This document shows, piece after piece, positions 32,591-41,451 of a stretch of DNA of 64,000 nucleotides. Each line of letters opens with the position of its first letter. The stretch's first letter is position 1. Under the pieces are notes generated by a model that ran no database searches, was not told the DNA's origin, and saw only the letters and a list, made by a program, of their open reading frames with translations. The DNA comes from Bacillota bacterium. Its GTDB lineage: Bacteria; Bacillota; Clostridia; Christensenellales; CAG-138. The DNA lies in the NCBI GenBank assembly GCA_023390655.1, contig JAEWCL010000009.1, positions 57,863-121,862 on the forward strand, read 5' to 3'. The position numbers and the translations under genes are program-made.

Positions 32591-34726
32591 ATGTTTAAGA
32601 AAAACGAAACCAAAAATCAGCACGCCAGCCAGTCTAAAAAGGGGGTTAAGACACTTCTGTCTAAAATCCTCCTGTTCGTCGGAGGACCGGTCATCCTTTC
32701 CTATGTGGTTGTTGGCGTCATATTGATGAATCTTGTCAGCACCGCCGTGACCGAGCTCACCACAAATGAATTGACCGCAAAATCACAGTCTGCCGCCCAT
32801 GAAATCAACGTTTATTTTGAGAAGTACTTTGGCATTACCGAGCAGCTGTCTTATAACAGCGAGGTAAGAGCGCTGTTCGGCAATGTAGTCCCAGGCATCA
32901 TCATTGAACAGCACGAAGGCTTAAGCCCGGTAAAGAAGACCATGGAAAATATCCAGACTGCAAATGGGGATGCCATTCTGGCCGTTTGGGTAGCAGACAT
33001 CGATTCGAGTCAGCTCGCACAGGCAGACGGCGCGATTTTGCGCGAAGGCTGGACCGTGAAGGAACGCCCCTGGTATAAGCAACTCTCTGCGGAGAACAGA
33101 ACCATTATTACAGAGCCATATGAAGACAGCGTCACCAAGGCGCAGGTTGTCAGCGTAATCAGCCCTGTATACCGGTCGGGGAGCACTGAAATTGTCGGCG
33201 CGACGGGCGTGGATTTTTCGTTGGATGCGCTTGCAAAGACAATCAAGGCCTATACCTTGGGGGATAACGGCTTTTATATTCTCACAACCGGAACGGGCCA
33301 GATCATTTATCATCCGGCTTCTGAAAACATCAACCACAACCTCGCTGAAACGGATATGTCGGAAAGCATTCAGAATGCCATGCTGTCTAAATCAGAGGGC
33401 AGCTTAACCTATACTTCTCATGGCATTCAGAGCCACGGTTATGTTGCCCCCGTCGGAAGCACCGGCTGGATGGTGGCGACCGGCCTGCCGGATACGGAAT
33501 TTTATCAGGCGTATTCCGCCGTTCAGACCGCAATGCTCATTACCTTTGCAATTACCGGTGTAGGTATTTTCCTGATGATTCTGCTGGTATCCAGGCAGAT
33601 CGTTACCCCAATCAAGAAGTTAACATATACGGCCAACCTGATCGCGGAAGGCAATCTGGATATTTCGGCACAGGCAGGCTCCCGCGATGAAACCGGGCAA
33701 ATGGCGGATGCGCTCAACAAGACGGTTGTCAAGCTGAGCCGGTATGTGGCGTACATCAAGGAAATCACCTGCACGCTTGAAAACATGGCACAGGGAGATA
33801 TGCGTATCCGGCTCAACGAGGACTATGTCGGAGAATTTGCCTCTATCCGTTCGGCCTTTGAGAATATCTCCGCCTCGCTCAACAGCACGCTGCGTAACAT
33901 TGATATCGCGGCAGAGCAGGTCAGCACCGGCGCTTCCCAGGTTTCCAGCGGCGCGCAGGCGCTCGCCGCAGGCTCGACGGAGCAGGCGTCGGCGGTTGAA
34001 GAGCTCAATGCCTCTATCGCAAAAATCGCGAACCAGGCAGCGGAAAATTCGGCGAATGTCAAGACGGCGGCGCATTATGTGGATGAGGCGGGAATCGGCG
34101 TCAATGCAGGAAACGAACATATGGCGCAGCTTACCGAAGCCATGGCGGACATCGGCTCCTCTGCCAACCAGATTGCGAACATCACCAAGGTGATTGAGGA
34201 TATCGCGTTCCAGACGAATATCCTGGCGCTCAACGCCGCCATTGAAGCCGCCCGCGCCGGAAGCGCCGGAAAGGGTTTCGCCGTTGTAGCGGACGAGGTC
34301 AGAAGCCTTGCCGCAAAATCCGCGGAAGCCGCCAAGCAGACAGGCGAATTGATCCAGAATTCCGTTACCACCGTCTCTAAGGGCGCGCAGATTACGGCGC
34401 AGACAGCGCGGATTTTACAGGACGTCGGCAAGAATGCGCTCAAAGTGACAGAAAGCTTCTCAAACATTGAACAGGCGTCTTCCGAACAGGCCACTGCAAT
34501 CGATCAGATCAAGCAGGGGCTTGCCCAGGTCTCCTCCGTTGTGCAGACAAACGCCGCCACTTCGGAAGAAAACTCCGCGACAAGTGAGGAAATGTCGGCC
34601 CAGGCAGCCACACTGCGCGAGGAGGTCGGCAAGTTCCAGCTGGAGTCCGGCTATGAGCGGGATCAGGCATTCCTTACAACTTCCTCCACGACGAAAGAAC
34701 AGACCTTTTTCATGGACAAGTATTGA
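32591..34726 (+). CDS. Methyl-accepting chemotaxis protein (dCache sensor)
   Basis: This is a 711-residue receptor: N-terminal membrane helix (about 24-48), a large extracytoplasmic dCache-type sensor (about 50-310) with the RPWYKQ and GATGVDFSLD signatures, a second membrane helix (about 316-338), HAMP, and the signalling domain with the tip EDIAFQTNILALNAAIEAARAG. dCache domains usually bind amino acids or other small metabolites; the ligand is not known here. It is 23 bp downstream of the response-regulator gene. The last 25 residues (SGYERDQAF...FMDKY) are nearly identical to those of the receptor at 35290. Confidence 0.94.
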   Translation: MFKKNETKNQHASQSKKGVKTLLSKILLFVGGPVILSYVVVGVILMNLVSTAVTELTTNELTAKSQSAAHEINVYFEKYFGITEQLSYNSEVRALFGNVVPGIIIEQHEGLSPVKKTMENIQTANGDAILAVWVADIDSSQLAQADGAILREGWTVKERPWYKQLSAENRTIITEPYEDSVTKAQVVSVISPVYRSGSTEIVGATGVDFSLDALAKTIKAYTLGDNGFYILTTGTGQIIYHPASENINHNLAETDMSESIQNAMLSKSEGSLTYTSHGIQSHGYVAPVGSTGWMVATGLPDTEFYQAYSAVQTAMLITFAITGVGIFLMILLVSRQIVTPIKKLTYTANLIAEGNLDISAQAGSRDETGQMADALNKTVVKLSRYVAYIKEITCTLENMAQGDMRIRLNEDYVGEFASIRSAFENISASLNSTLRNIDIAAEQVSTGASQVSSGAQALAAGSTEQASAVEELNASIAKIANQAAENSANVKTAAHYVDEAGIGVNAGNEHMAQLTEAMADIGSSANQIANITKVIEDIAFQTNILALNAAIEAARAGSAGKGFAVVADEVRSLAAKSAEAAKQTGELIQNSVTTVSKGAQITAQTARILQDVGKNALKVTESFSNIEQASSEQATAIDQIKQGLAQVSSVVQTNAATSEENSATSEEMSAQAATLREEVGKFQLESGYERDQAFLTTSSTTKEQTFFMDKY

Positions 34727-34823
34727 GTTTCAGGGTGCCCTTTGTGGCACCCTCTTCCCAATTCATGGCCCTCATCCGGAATCGGCCGAGCGAAAATTGG
34801 GGCAAAGCCACAGCCCGGCGCTG
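34727..34823 (+). repeat. Duplicated receptor 3' flank, copy A
   Basis: This 97-bp segment is repeated after the next receptor at 37051-37147 with only four differences and no gaps. It contains the hairpin AGGGTGCC-CTTTGT-GGCACCCT (34732-34753) and complementary CCCAATT / AATTGGG segments. No reading frame is evident. Confidence 0.85.
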
Positions 34824-34883
34824 ACGCTAATGCGGAAAGGCAAGCGATTCAACGCTAAATAAAGTGGAAAATGAGGATAGAAC

Positions 34884-35156
34884 ATGATGCGGTCGATCAA
34901 AAGGTCAATTGCTGTTGCTGTTTGCGGTGATCTCCTTATTTAATGCAGTTGCCGTCGTCGTTTTGCTTGGCGGATGGTCCAGAGACATTGCCTGCACCGC
35001 CGATGTGGGGATAAACTCCAGCAGAGCCAGGAAACCTCCGGCATCACTGCAGCACATATTGCTTGGGTATCGGTCATCATCGCGCTATTTATCATCAGCA
35101 TGACCGTCAAACCGACCATTCAAATCACCGCCGTCGCCGAGGAGCTTGCTTAAAAC
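34884..35156 (+). pseudogene. Remnant of a chemoreceptor gene
   Basis: The fragment starts with a ribosome site (GAGGATAG) and ATG 34884 (MMRSIK). One extra base then shifts the frame into a clear first membrane helix (LLLLFAVISLFNAVAVVVLL). A second shift leads to QETSGITAAHIAWVSVIIALFIISM and VKPTIQITAVAEELA, a second membrane helix and the start of a HAMP domain, ended by TAA at 35154-35156. The sensor domain and the whole signalling domain are gone. It is a decayed chemoreceptor between two intact ones. Confidence 0.7.
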
Positions 35157-35289
35157 CGGCCGCGAATAGGGCAATCTTACGGCTGATCGGCCAGCCTTCG
35201 TTTCACCATGACGTTTGTTCTGAATTGGATACAGATTGTATGTACCGTATATCAGCAGCAGGCAAAAATAGATAAGGAGAACATGCTTT

Positions 35290-37050
35290 ATGAAGAATTT
35301 AACCATCAGCAAAAAGCTCATTGTCGGGTTTGGGATCGTACTCACTTTGATGATATTGTCCTCTGTGCTCTCGCTTTACAGTATCAACAGCATAGGAGGC
35401 CAAGTGGAGCTTTATCGGCAATATACGGTGCCAAACAGTTCAAGCCTCTGGTCCATCCGGCGCAACCTGGTATCCGCCGAGCGGTATCTGTTACAGGCCT
35501 TTGATGCTGAGGACAACCAGGCGATGGAACAAAACCTGGAGTTGGCGCAGGCAGACGCCCAGGCAATGATGGAAACGCTTGACGAGTATGCAAACAATCA
35601 AAGGAATACCGAACGGGACGAACAGATCAAAGAAGTTCGGACTTTGCTGGAACAGGCGGCTTCCATCCGCCAGGAAGTGGGCGCATCCCTTCTCTCCCAA
35701 ACAGAATCGGGTACACAGAAGGCGCACGATTTATTCTATAACCAATATATCCCCCTGTTTGATCAAGCAGCAGACATCCTGATCGGCTTCACTGATAGCG
35801 CAAATGCGCGCGCCACCCAGCAAAGCGCAGATGCGCAGGCCGCTATGGCGATGTCCTGGGCAATGCTGATTGCCTGTGCCGCCGTATCCGCCGCGCTGAC
35901 AATTATCGTCATCTTTGCTATTCGCAAATCTATCCTTACACCGATCAAAGAGATCATGGATGTCTACAAAGAGATTTCCAAAGGGAACAAGCAAATCAAC
36001 GTCACCTATGAGAGCAAGGACGAGTTCGGCCAGATGGCGGCATTGATCCGGGCGACCAACGAGCAGGAGGGCGGCATCATCGGTGATGTGATCGAGAAGT
36101 TCACAAGGATATCGCAGGGGGATCTGCAAATACGTGTAGAAAGAGACTACCCCGGGGATTTCATTACGATCAAGCAAACAATCGAAAATACCGTTGCCAC
36201 GCTGAACCATACCATGCGCACCATCGATACCGCAGCGGAGCAGGTCAACGTTGGCGCTTCCCAGGTTTCAGGCGGCGCGCAGGCGCTTGCGTCAGGATCC
36301 AGCGAACAGGCATCCTCCGTAGAAGAACTGAGCGTCTCTATCACAAGAATTGCGGAGCAGGCTGCAGAAAATTCGGCAAATGTGGACATCGCAACGCAAT
36401 ACGTGGAGCAGGCCGGCGCAGGCGTAACCGCCGGAAACGAGCATATGGCGCAGCTCACCGAAGCGATGGCGGACATCGGCGCTTCCTCCAATCAGATCGC
36501 CAATATTACGAAGGTGATTGAGGATATCGCGTTCCAGACCAATATCCTCGCCTTAAACGCCGCCATCGAGGCGGCCCGCGCCGGAAGCGCCGGAAAGGGT
36601 TTCGCTGTTGTGGCGGACGAGGTTCGGAGCCTTGCCGCAAAGTCCGCGGAGGCCGCAAAGCAGACCGGCGAGCTGATCACGAATTCCGTTGCCACCGTTA
36701 CGAGAGGCACGCAAATCACCGCCAAAACAGCGCAAATCCTGCAGGATGTCGGGCAGAGCGCACACAAGATGGCGGAGAGCTTTGTAAAGATCGAGCACGC
36801 CTCCGCCGAACAGGCCGGTGCAATCGAGCAGATCAGGCAGGGACTCACCCAGGTTTCCGCCGTTGTACAGACCAACGCCGCCACTGCGGAGGAAAACTCC
36901 GCCACCAGCGAGGAAATGTCCGCCCAGGCGGCAACGCTGCGCGAAGAGGTCGGCAAGTTCCGGCTGGAGTCCGGCTATGAGCGGGATCAGGCCTTCCTTG
37001 CAACCTCCTCCAGGACGAAAGAACAGACCTTTTTCATGGATAAGTATTGA
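35290..37050 (+). CDS. Methyl-accepting chemotaxis protein (4HB sensor)
   Basis: This is a 586-residue receptor with membrane helices at about 10-30 and 190-212, a four-helix-bundle-like sensor between them, HAMP, and a signalling domain that is a close copy of that of the receptor at 32591 (tip EDIAFQTNILALNAAIEAARAG and the same FFMDKY end). The sensor halves are unrelated. This pattern points to duplication or recombination of the cytoplasmic part with sensor replacement. Start ATG 35290 has AAGGAG eleven bases upstream. Confidence 0.94.
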   Translation: MKNLTISKKLIVGFGIVLTLMILSSVLSLYSINSIGGQVELYRQYTVPNSSSLWSIRRNLVSAERYLLQAFDAEDNQAMEQNLELAQADAQAMMETLDEYANNQRNTERDEQIKEVRTLLEQAASIRQEVGASLLSQTESGTQKAHDLFYNQYIPLFDQAADILIGFTDSANARATQQSADAQAAMAMSWAMLIACAAVSAALTIIVIFAIRKSILTPIKEIMDVYKEISKGNKQINVTYESKDEFGQMAALIRATNEQEGGIIGDVIEKFTRISQGDLQIRVERDYPGDFITIKQTIENTVATLNHTMRTIDTAAEQVNVGASQVSGGAQALASGSSEQASSVEELSVSITRIAEQAAENSANVDIATQYVEQAGAGVTAGNEHMAQLTEAMADIGASSNQIANITKVIEDIAFQTNILALNAAIEAARAGSAGKGFAVVADEVRSLAAKSAEAAKQTGELITNSVATVTRGTQITAKTAQILQDVGQSAHKMAESFVKIEHASAEQAGAIEQIRQGLTQVSAVVQTNAATAEENSATSEEMSAQAATLREEVGKFRLESGYERDQAFLATSSRTKEQTFFMDKY

Positions 37051-37147
37051 GTTTCAGGGTGCCCTTTGTGGCACCCTCTTCCCGATTCATGGCCCTCGTT
37101 CGGAATCGGCCGAGCGAAAATTGGGGCAAAGCTACAGCCCGGCGCTG
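37051..37147 (+). repeat. Duplicated receptor 3' flank, copy B
   Basis: This is the second copy of the 97-bp flank. Its hairpin is at 37056-37077. The A-to-G change in CCCGATT keeps pairing with AATTGGG as a G-U pair. It ends inside, or exactly at, the truncation point of the minus-strand amidohydrolase fragment. Confidence 0.85.
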
Positions 37148-37292
37148 TATACCCTGCGCCGTCTATGATTTCGTCCGCAGCATCCGAAAGTTTACCGGCA
37201 TGTGTAATACGCGCAAAGACGCCGTCCGTCATCTGCACATCGGCCCGCGCTTTGCGGCCGGGATGGTGCACATTCCTGATTTGTCGGCTCAT
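37137..37292 (-). pseudogene. Truncated amidohydrolase (cyclic amidase family) N-terminus
   Basis: ATG 37292 has a strong GGAGG seven bases upstream. The first 50 residues (ADVQMTDGVFARI, IDGAGYTAPG) match the N-terminal small beta-domain of the allantoinase/dihydropyrimidinase/cytosine deaminase superfamily, in which PG is normally followed by a metal-binding HxH. Here the frame instead enters the duplicated receptor flank, and no HxH follows. With allE- and allD-like genes upstream, the lost gene was probably an allantoinase or related ureide hydrolase; that is an inference. Confidence 0.65.
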
Positions 37293-37325
37293 CTCTATTC
37301 CTCCGTTGCTTTTGTATCCGCCCCG

Positions 37326-38388
37326 CTATGAATGGATTGCAAAGGGATTTCCCTGGTCATAACGGTCAAAGTGCACCGTATCGCTGGTCAGGTACTCATA
37401 AATCTCCTTGACGATGGGGATACCGCTCTGCTTGTATTCCTGCGCCCGGCGCTCGGAGGATTCCCCCGGGTAGAGCACCTGATCGCACCCCGACGCAGGC
37501 TGTACGCCATGCAGCTCTTCCATCATTGCCGTCATGGTCTTCCCGAAATTTGCCGCGCCGAATGTTCCGGGATCTATGACGATATGGATCTGGCCCAGCT
37601 CGCGGCCGGAGGAGAGGTCCGCATACATCGAGGTGACATGCGGGCCAAAGGGCGCGCCGATTAATGCGCCGCAGAGGATGTCCACCATCATCATCAGTCC
37701 ATACCCTTTTGCGCCGGAAATCGGCAGCAATCCGTTAATCTGGAACGGGTCTGTCGTAGGCTTTCCCTCCCGGTCCACGGCCCAGGTATCCGGTATCGGC
37801 TTGTGTTTGGAGCGTGCGTCCAGAATTTTCCCCCATGCGCCCACGGTCGTCGCCATATCGAACACCATAGGCGATGCGTTGGGAACAGGCGCTGCAAATC
37901 CTATGGGGTTTGTACCAAAGAAGACGCTCGTTCCGCCATAGGGAAACCATGGGGTCGGACTGGCACATGGAAAGGGCCAGCATGCCCTCCTGTGCGGCCA
38001 TGCGCAGATAGTAGGAAAGCGTGCCGCAATGCCCCATGCGGCGCATGCCGACGATGCCGATCCTGTTCTTCTTTGCAAGTTCAATCGCTTTTTCCATGCC
38101 GTACTTTGCCACCACAAAGCCTACAGCGTTGTCTCCGTCGCACAGGCCGGAGCAAGGGCCGGTCTGTTCAAAGGTCATGTCCGGATGAATGGTGCTGCCG
38201 CCCTTTGCAATGCGCTCTGCATAATATTCCACACGCACCGCGCCGTGGGAGTGGACGCCCCGGGAGTCGGCATATGCCAGGTGATCCGCCACAGTCCGGG
38301 CGTGCTCCGGCATGAGGCCCGTCTTTTCAAGCTTCTTTGCGATGAGCGCTTCAAGCGTTTCCTTGCTTAAACGGACATAGTCTTCCAT
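37326..38388 (-). pseudogene. allD: AllD-like (Ldh family) oxidoreductase, frameshifted
   Basis: The gene belongs to the NAD(P)-dependent malate/lactate/ureidoglycolate dehydrogenase family. The N-terminal frame (38388 to about 37955) carries DSRGVHSHGAVRVEYYAERI and GMRRMGHCGTLSYY. The C-terminal frame resumes PYGGTSVFFGTNPIGFAAP and continues through GAKGYGLMMMVDIL to the stop at 37326. The two are joined by removing one base from the four-base G run at 37951-37954 (plus strand). This is either a real one-base insertion or a sequence error. Intact length would be about 353 residues, normal for the family. Next to allE, ureidoglycolate dehydrogenase is the likeliest original role. Confidence 0.8.
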
Positions 38389-38406
38389 TGCACAATCCTA
38401 TCCTTT

Positions 38407-39186
38407 TTAAATGTCTTCGTCGCGGTTGCAGTCCTTGGAATACAGGTAGGAGAACGCTTCCTCCCGCCCGATGCCGTATGCCGCCTGCGGAGAATATGCG
38501 CCCATGAAAATATAATCGCCCTTTTGCACGGGCGTCCAGATATCGTCGAGGCGATACATGCCTTCGCCGCTCAAAACAAGCGCCCCATGCTCCTGCACGT
38601 GCGTTTCAATGTACCCGTGGCATGCGCCGGGCCGGAAGGAAAGCATATGGAAATTCATATCATATTCCTGCGTCTTGGGCAGCAAATCATAGATGAGCAC
38701 GTCTTCCATATCTTCGTATGCAATGGGCGGTACATTGCTGATATTGGAGCAGACCACCGCGGGGAAGCCCACGCCTGTCGGCTTATACCTTCTCTTATAC
38801 AGGAAAAATTCGCACGCCGCCTCCGCCTCAAAATACATCTTCAAATTTGCCGGGCAGAACAGATATCCCCCTTCGGTCAGGGCGAACGACTGCTCCCCCG
38901 CCCTTGCCTGCAGCTTGCCGCGCAGCAGGTACAGAAAGGTTTCCACACCGTCCCCGCCAAAGCCCGCAAGGTTGCGGCCTTCTGCGTCCGCCGTAACAAG
39001 ATAATCCACAAACGTCGCGCCAAGTTTGGGGGAGGAAAGGATGGTGACGTCACAATGTTCAAAGCCGGGGATGACGTTCTTGACGAGTCCATCCGGCGTG
39101 AGCAAAGCAAAATTGCCCTTTTTTACAATGGAGCGGGAGGACAGCGGCTCCTTGATGTAGCCGGTATTGTTGTTGCGAAAGCCCAT
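38407..39186 (-). CDS. allE: (S)-ureidoglycine aminohydrolase AllE (bicupin)
   Basis: AllE converts (S)-ureidoglycine to (S)-ureidoglycolate plus ammonia in allantoin breakdown. The 259-residue protein has two cupin halves; the second contains the metal-ligand-like stretch FRPGACHGYIETHVQEHGALVLSGEG. The N-terminus FRNNNTGY resembles family members. Start ATG 39186 follows AAAGGGG; an in-frame TTG two codons earlier is too close to that site. It lies 18 bp upstream of the allD-like gene. It is intact although the two downstream genes are not. Confidence 0.88.
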   Translation of the reverse strand: MGFRNNNTGYIKEPLSSRSIVKKGNFALLTPDGLVKNVIPGFEHCDVTILSSPKLGATFVDYLVTADAEGRNLAGFGGDGVETFLYLLRGKLQARAGEQSFALTEGGYLFCPANLKMYFEAEAACEFFLYKRRYKPTGVGFPAVVCSNISNVPPIAYEDMEDVLIYDLLPKTQEYDMNFHMLSFRPGACHGYIETHVQEHGALVLSGEGMYRLDDIWTPVQKGDYIFMGAYSPQAAYGIGREEAFSYLYSKDCNRDEDI

Positions 39187-39396
39187 AATCAACTACCCCT
39201 TTCTGATGTACAGGTTCCCTGCGGAATATTCTTTAACCATACCATATATGTGCCCCTAGAGGTAGATGGACTGCTTGCGTTTTACGCATAAACTGTCTCG
39301 CCGTCCTTTGCGGGGCGCTTTCGGACACGCGGCGGTAATAAAAGCGTGATCATGATCTTTCTTACAATCTCGATATTAATAGAAGGAGGATTGAAC

Positions 39397-41088
39397 ATGA
39401 AACAGAAAACAACAACAGCGGCGGCAGGCACATCCTTCCGCTATGATCTAAAGCGCGCCGATACACTGAATTTAATCGTCATCTGGGTATTGATTGCCGT
39501 TATCATCGAGCAGGTATTTCTCAAGAACAAAGGCAACCAGCTCACCGTTGCCATTGAGGCGCTTGCTGTGGGCGTTATCGCAACCGCCCTGTACGTTTTG
39601 CCGATCCGGCGGTTTCTAAAATCGCTGCTGTTTGGTTTGATTCCCGCCATCGCCGTCTGCGCGGTCATCTTCACAAACAGCTTTTCCGTGGACAGGCATT
39701 ATATGCTCTGCATCACGACAGCCATCATCGCGCTGTACTTCAACCCCAAACTGCTCCTGCTCTACGGCGGAATCATCAATGTGCTTGTGCTTGCGATTTA
39801 TGCGCTGCGCCCTGAAAATCTGCTTGGCGCGGATGCAAGTATCCCGTTTTTTCTTTCCGTATTCTTCATGCTCAACGGACAGATCCTTGTGCTGTATTTC
39901 CTGACCAAGTGGGCAAGCGAAATGCTTCATAACGTTGTTAAAAACAATGCCGCCGTAAACGAGCTGCTGGAAAAAATACAGAAAACCAGCGAAGTGCAGC
40001 AAAAACAGGCAGCCTATCAGGATGCCGAAGCAAAAAAACTTCTGCATGGCATGGAACGCCTTGCACAGGGCGAGCTTTCGCTCGATATCACGCTTGCCCC
40101 ACCGGATGAGGACACCATGGACGCTTACGCGTTGTTTTCCAACATCCACGGTCAATTCCAGCAGAGTGTGGAGAGCATCCGGGGCTATCTTCTTGAAATC
40201 TCCTCCGTGCTTTCCGATGTGTCCGCAGGCAAGCTGACTGTCTCCATTTCCTCCGATTATAAAGGTGAGTTTGCCGCGCTCAAAACCTCCATCAACGGCA
40301 TCATCCACTCGCTCAACAGCGTACTTCTGGAGATCAACGCGGCTGCGGAGCAGGTGGCTGCCGGCGCAAGCCAGGTATCCGCAGGCAATCAGGCGGCCGC
40401 GCATGGAACGGCAGAGCAAATGAGCTCCATAGAAGAATTGAGCGCCACGGTAGAGGGCATTGCGGACGCTGCCAAGCGGAACGCAGGCAATGCCGAGAGA
40501 GCAAACGCATTGACCGCATCCGCCAGCAAAGAGGCAGACTCCGGCAACGAAAAAATGCTGGAGCTGCATCAGGCAATGGAGGAAATCAACGAAGCTTCCG
40601 CAAACATCGGCGAGATCATTAAAATCATTGACGATATCGCCTTCCAGACCAACCTCCTGGCGCTCAACGCGGCGGTGGAGGCAGCGCGCGCGGGTGCGCA
40701 CGGCAAGGGCTTTGCCGTGGTCGCGGAGGAAGTGCGCAACCTCGCCTACCGGAGCGCCAACGCCGCCAAGGAAACGACGGCGCTGATCGAAGGCTCCATT
40801 TTAAAGGTCAGGGCAGGCACAACGATTGCGAACGAAACCGCATCCGCGCTAACGAGCATCACGGAGACTGTGGAAAAGGCCGCAAAGCTGGTGGGAGAGA
40901 TTGCCGCAGCCTCCGACGGCCAGGCGGCAAGCATCAGCGAGGTCAACAAGGGCTTTGAGCAGATGACGGATATCGTGCAGACAAGCTCCGCCACCGTGGA
41001 GCAGGTTGCCGCCGCGGGGGAGGAACTTTCCAGCCAGGCGGAGCTTCTCAAAAGCATGGTCGGCCGGTTCTCGCTCCAGGAAGGGTAA
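39397..41088 (+). CDS. Methyl-accepting chemotaxis protein with multi-helix membrane sensor
   Basis: This is a 563-residue receptor whose N-terminal 190 residues are about six hydrophobic helices with only short loops, so the sensor is embedded in the membrane and there is no large external domain. A coiled-coil linker (about 190-300) and a signalling domain with DDIAFQTNLLALNAAVEAARAG follow. Start ATG 39397 has AGAAGGAGGA. Such receptors often respond to membrane or energy state; the real signal is unknown. It is divergent from allE with a 210-bp spacer. Confidence 0.92.
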   Translation: MKQKTTTAAAGTSFRYDLKRADTLNLIVIWVLIAVIIEQVFLKNKGNQLTVAIEALAVGVIATALYVLPIRRFLKSLLFGLIPAIAVCAVIFTNSFSVDRHYMLCITTAIIALYFNPKLLLLYGGIINVLVLAIYALRPENLLGADASIPFFLSVFFMLNGQILVLYFLTKWASEMLHNVVKNNAAVNELLEKIQKTSEVQQKQAAYQDAEAKKLLHGMERLAQGELSLDITLAPPDEDTMDAYALFSNIHGQFQQSVESIRGYLLEISSVLSDVSAGKLTVSISSDYKGEFAALKTSINGIIHSLNSVLLEINAAAEQVAAGASQVSAGNQAAAHGTAEQMSSIEELSATVEGIADAAKRNAGNAERANALTASASKEADSGNEKMLELHQAMEEINEASANIGEIIKIIDDIAFQTNLLALNAAVEAARAGAHGKGFAVVAEEVRNLAYRSANAAKETTALIEGSILKVRAGTTIANETASALTSITETVEKAAKLVGEIAAASDGQAASISEVNKGFEQMTDIVQTSSATVEQVAAAGEELSSQAELLKSMVGRFSLQEG

Positions 41089-41137
41089 AATCATCGTCAA
41101 AACGCCGCGATAAAGAATGTTGGCATAACAAAGCAAA

Positions 41138-41170
41138 CACCGATGCTGTCACTTGCAGACAGCATCGGTG
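41138..41170 (+). terminator. Terminator after the membrane-sensor receptor
   Basis: CACCGATGCTGTC (41138-41150) and GACAGCATCGGTG (41158-41170) form a perfect 13-bp stem with a 7-nt loop. The tail CTTGTTATG is only moderately T-rich. Confidence 0.7.
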
Positions 41171-41374
41171 CTTGTTATGATAGCAATGGTATCGCAAGGC
41201 ATAGGACGTGTTGCTGTACTCCCTGATATTTGTTTTAGAGAGCATACAAGACCTTGTTCTTTTCTTCAAAATATGGCCGCAAAATTCCTTATTGCGGATC
41301 ATGGGCAAGCTATAAATTGTGCTGCAATACTATTACAAGCCGAAGATATTAAGCGTGCTTTTGCAGGAAGTTGA
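41171..41374 (+). pseudogene. Possible fragment of a LysR-type regulator
   Basis: A frame ending with TGA at 41372-41374 encodes MVSQGIGRVAVLPDICF and about 50 more residues. The first part resembles the effector-domain pattern VxxGxGxAxLP of LysR regulators, but there is no start, no helix-turn-helix and no ribosome site. Base composition is more AT-rich than the neighbours. It may be a gene remnant or chance. I see nothing else in 41171-41451. Confidence 0.2.
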
Positions 41375-41451
41375 AAGACCACCTCTCTAAATCCGGCAAA
41401 TATGGAGAGGATTTTATTTCAGATATACGATAGTCTTGGGGCAAGGAGAAG

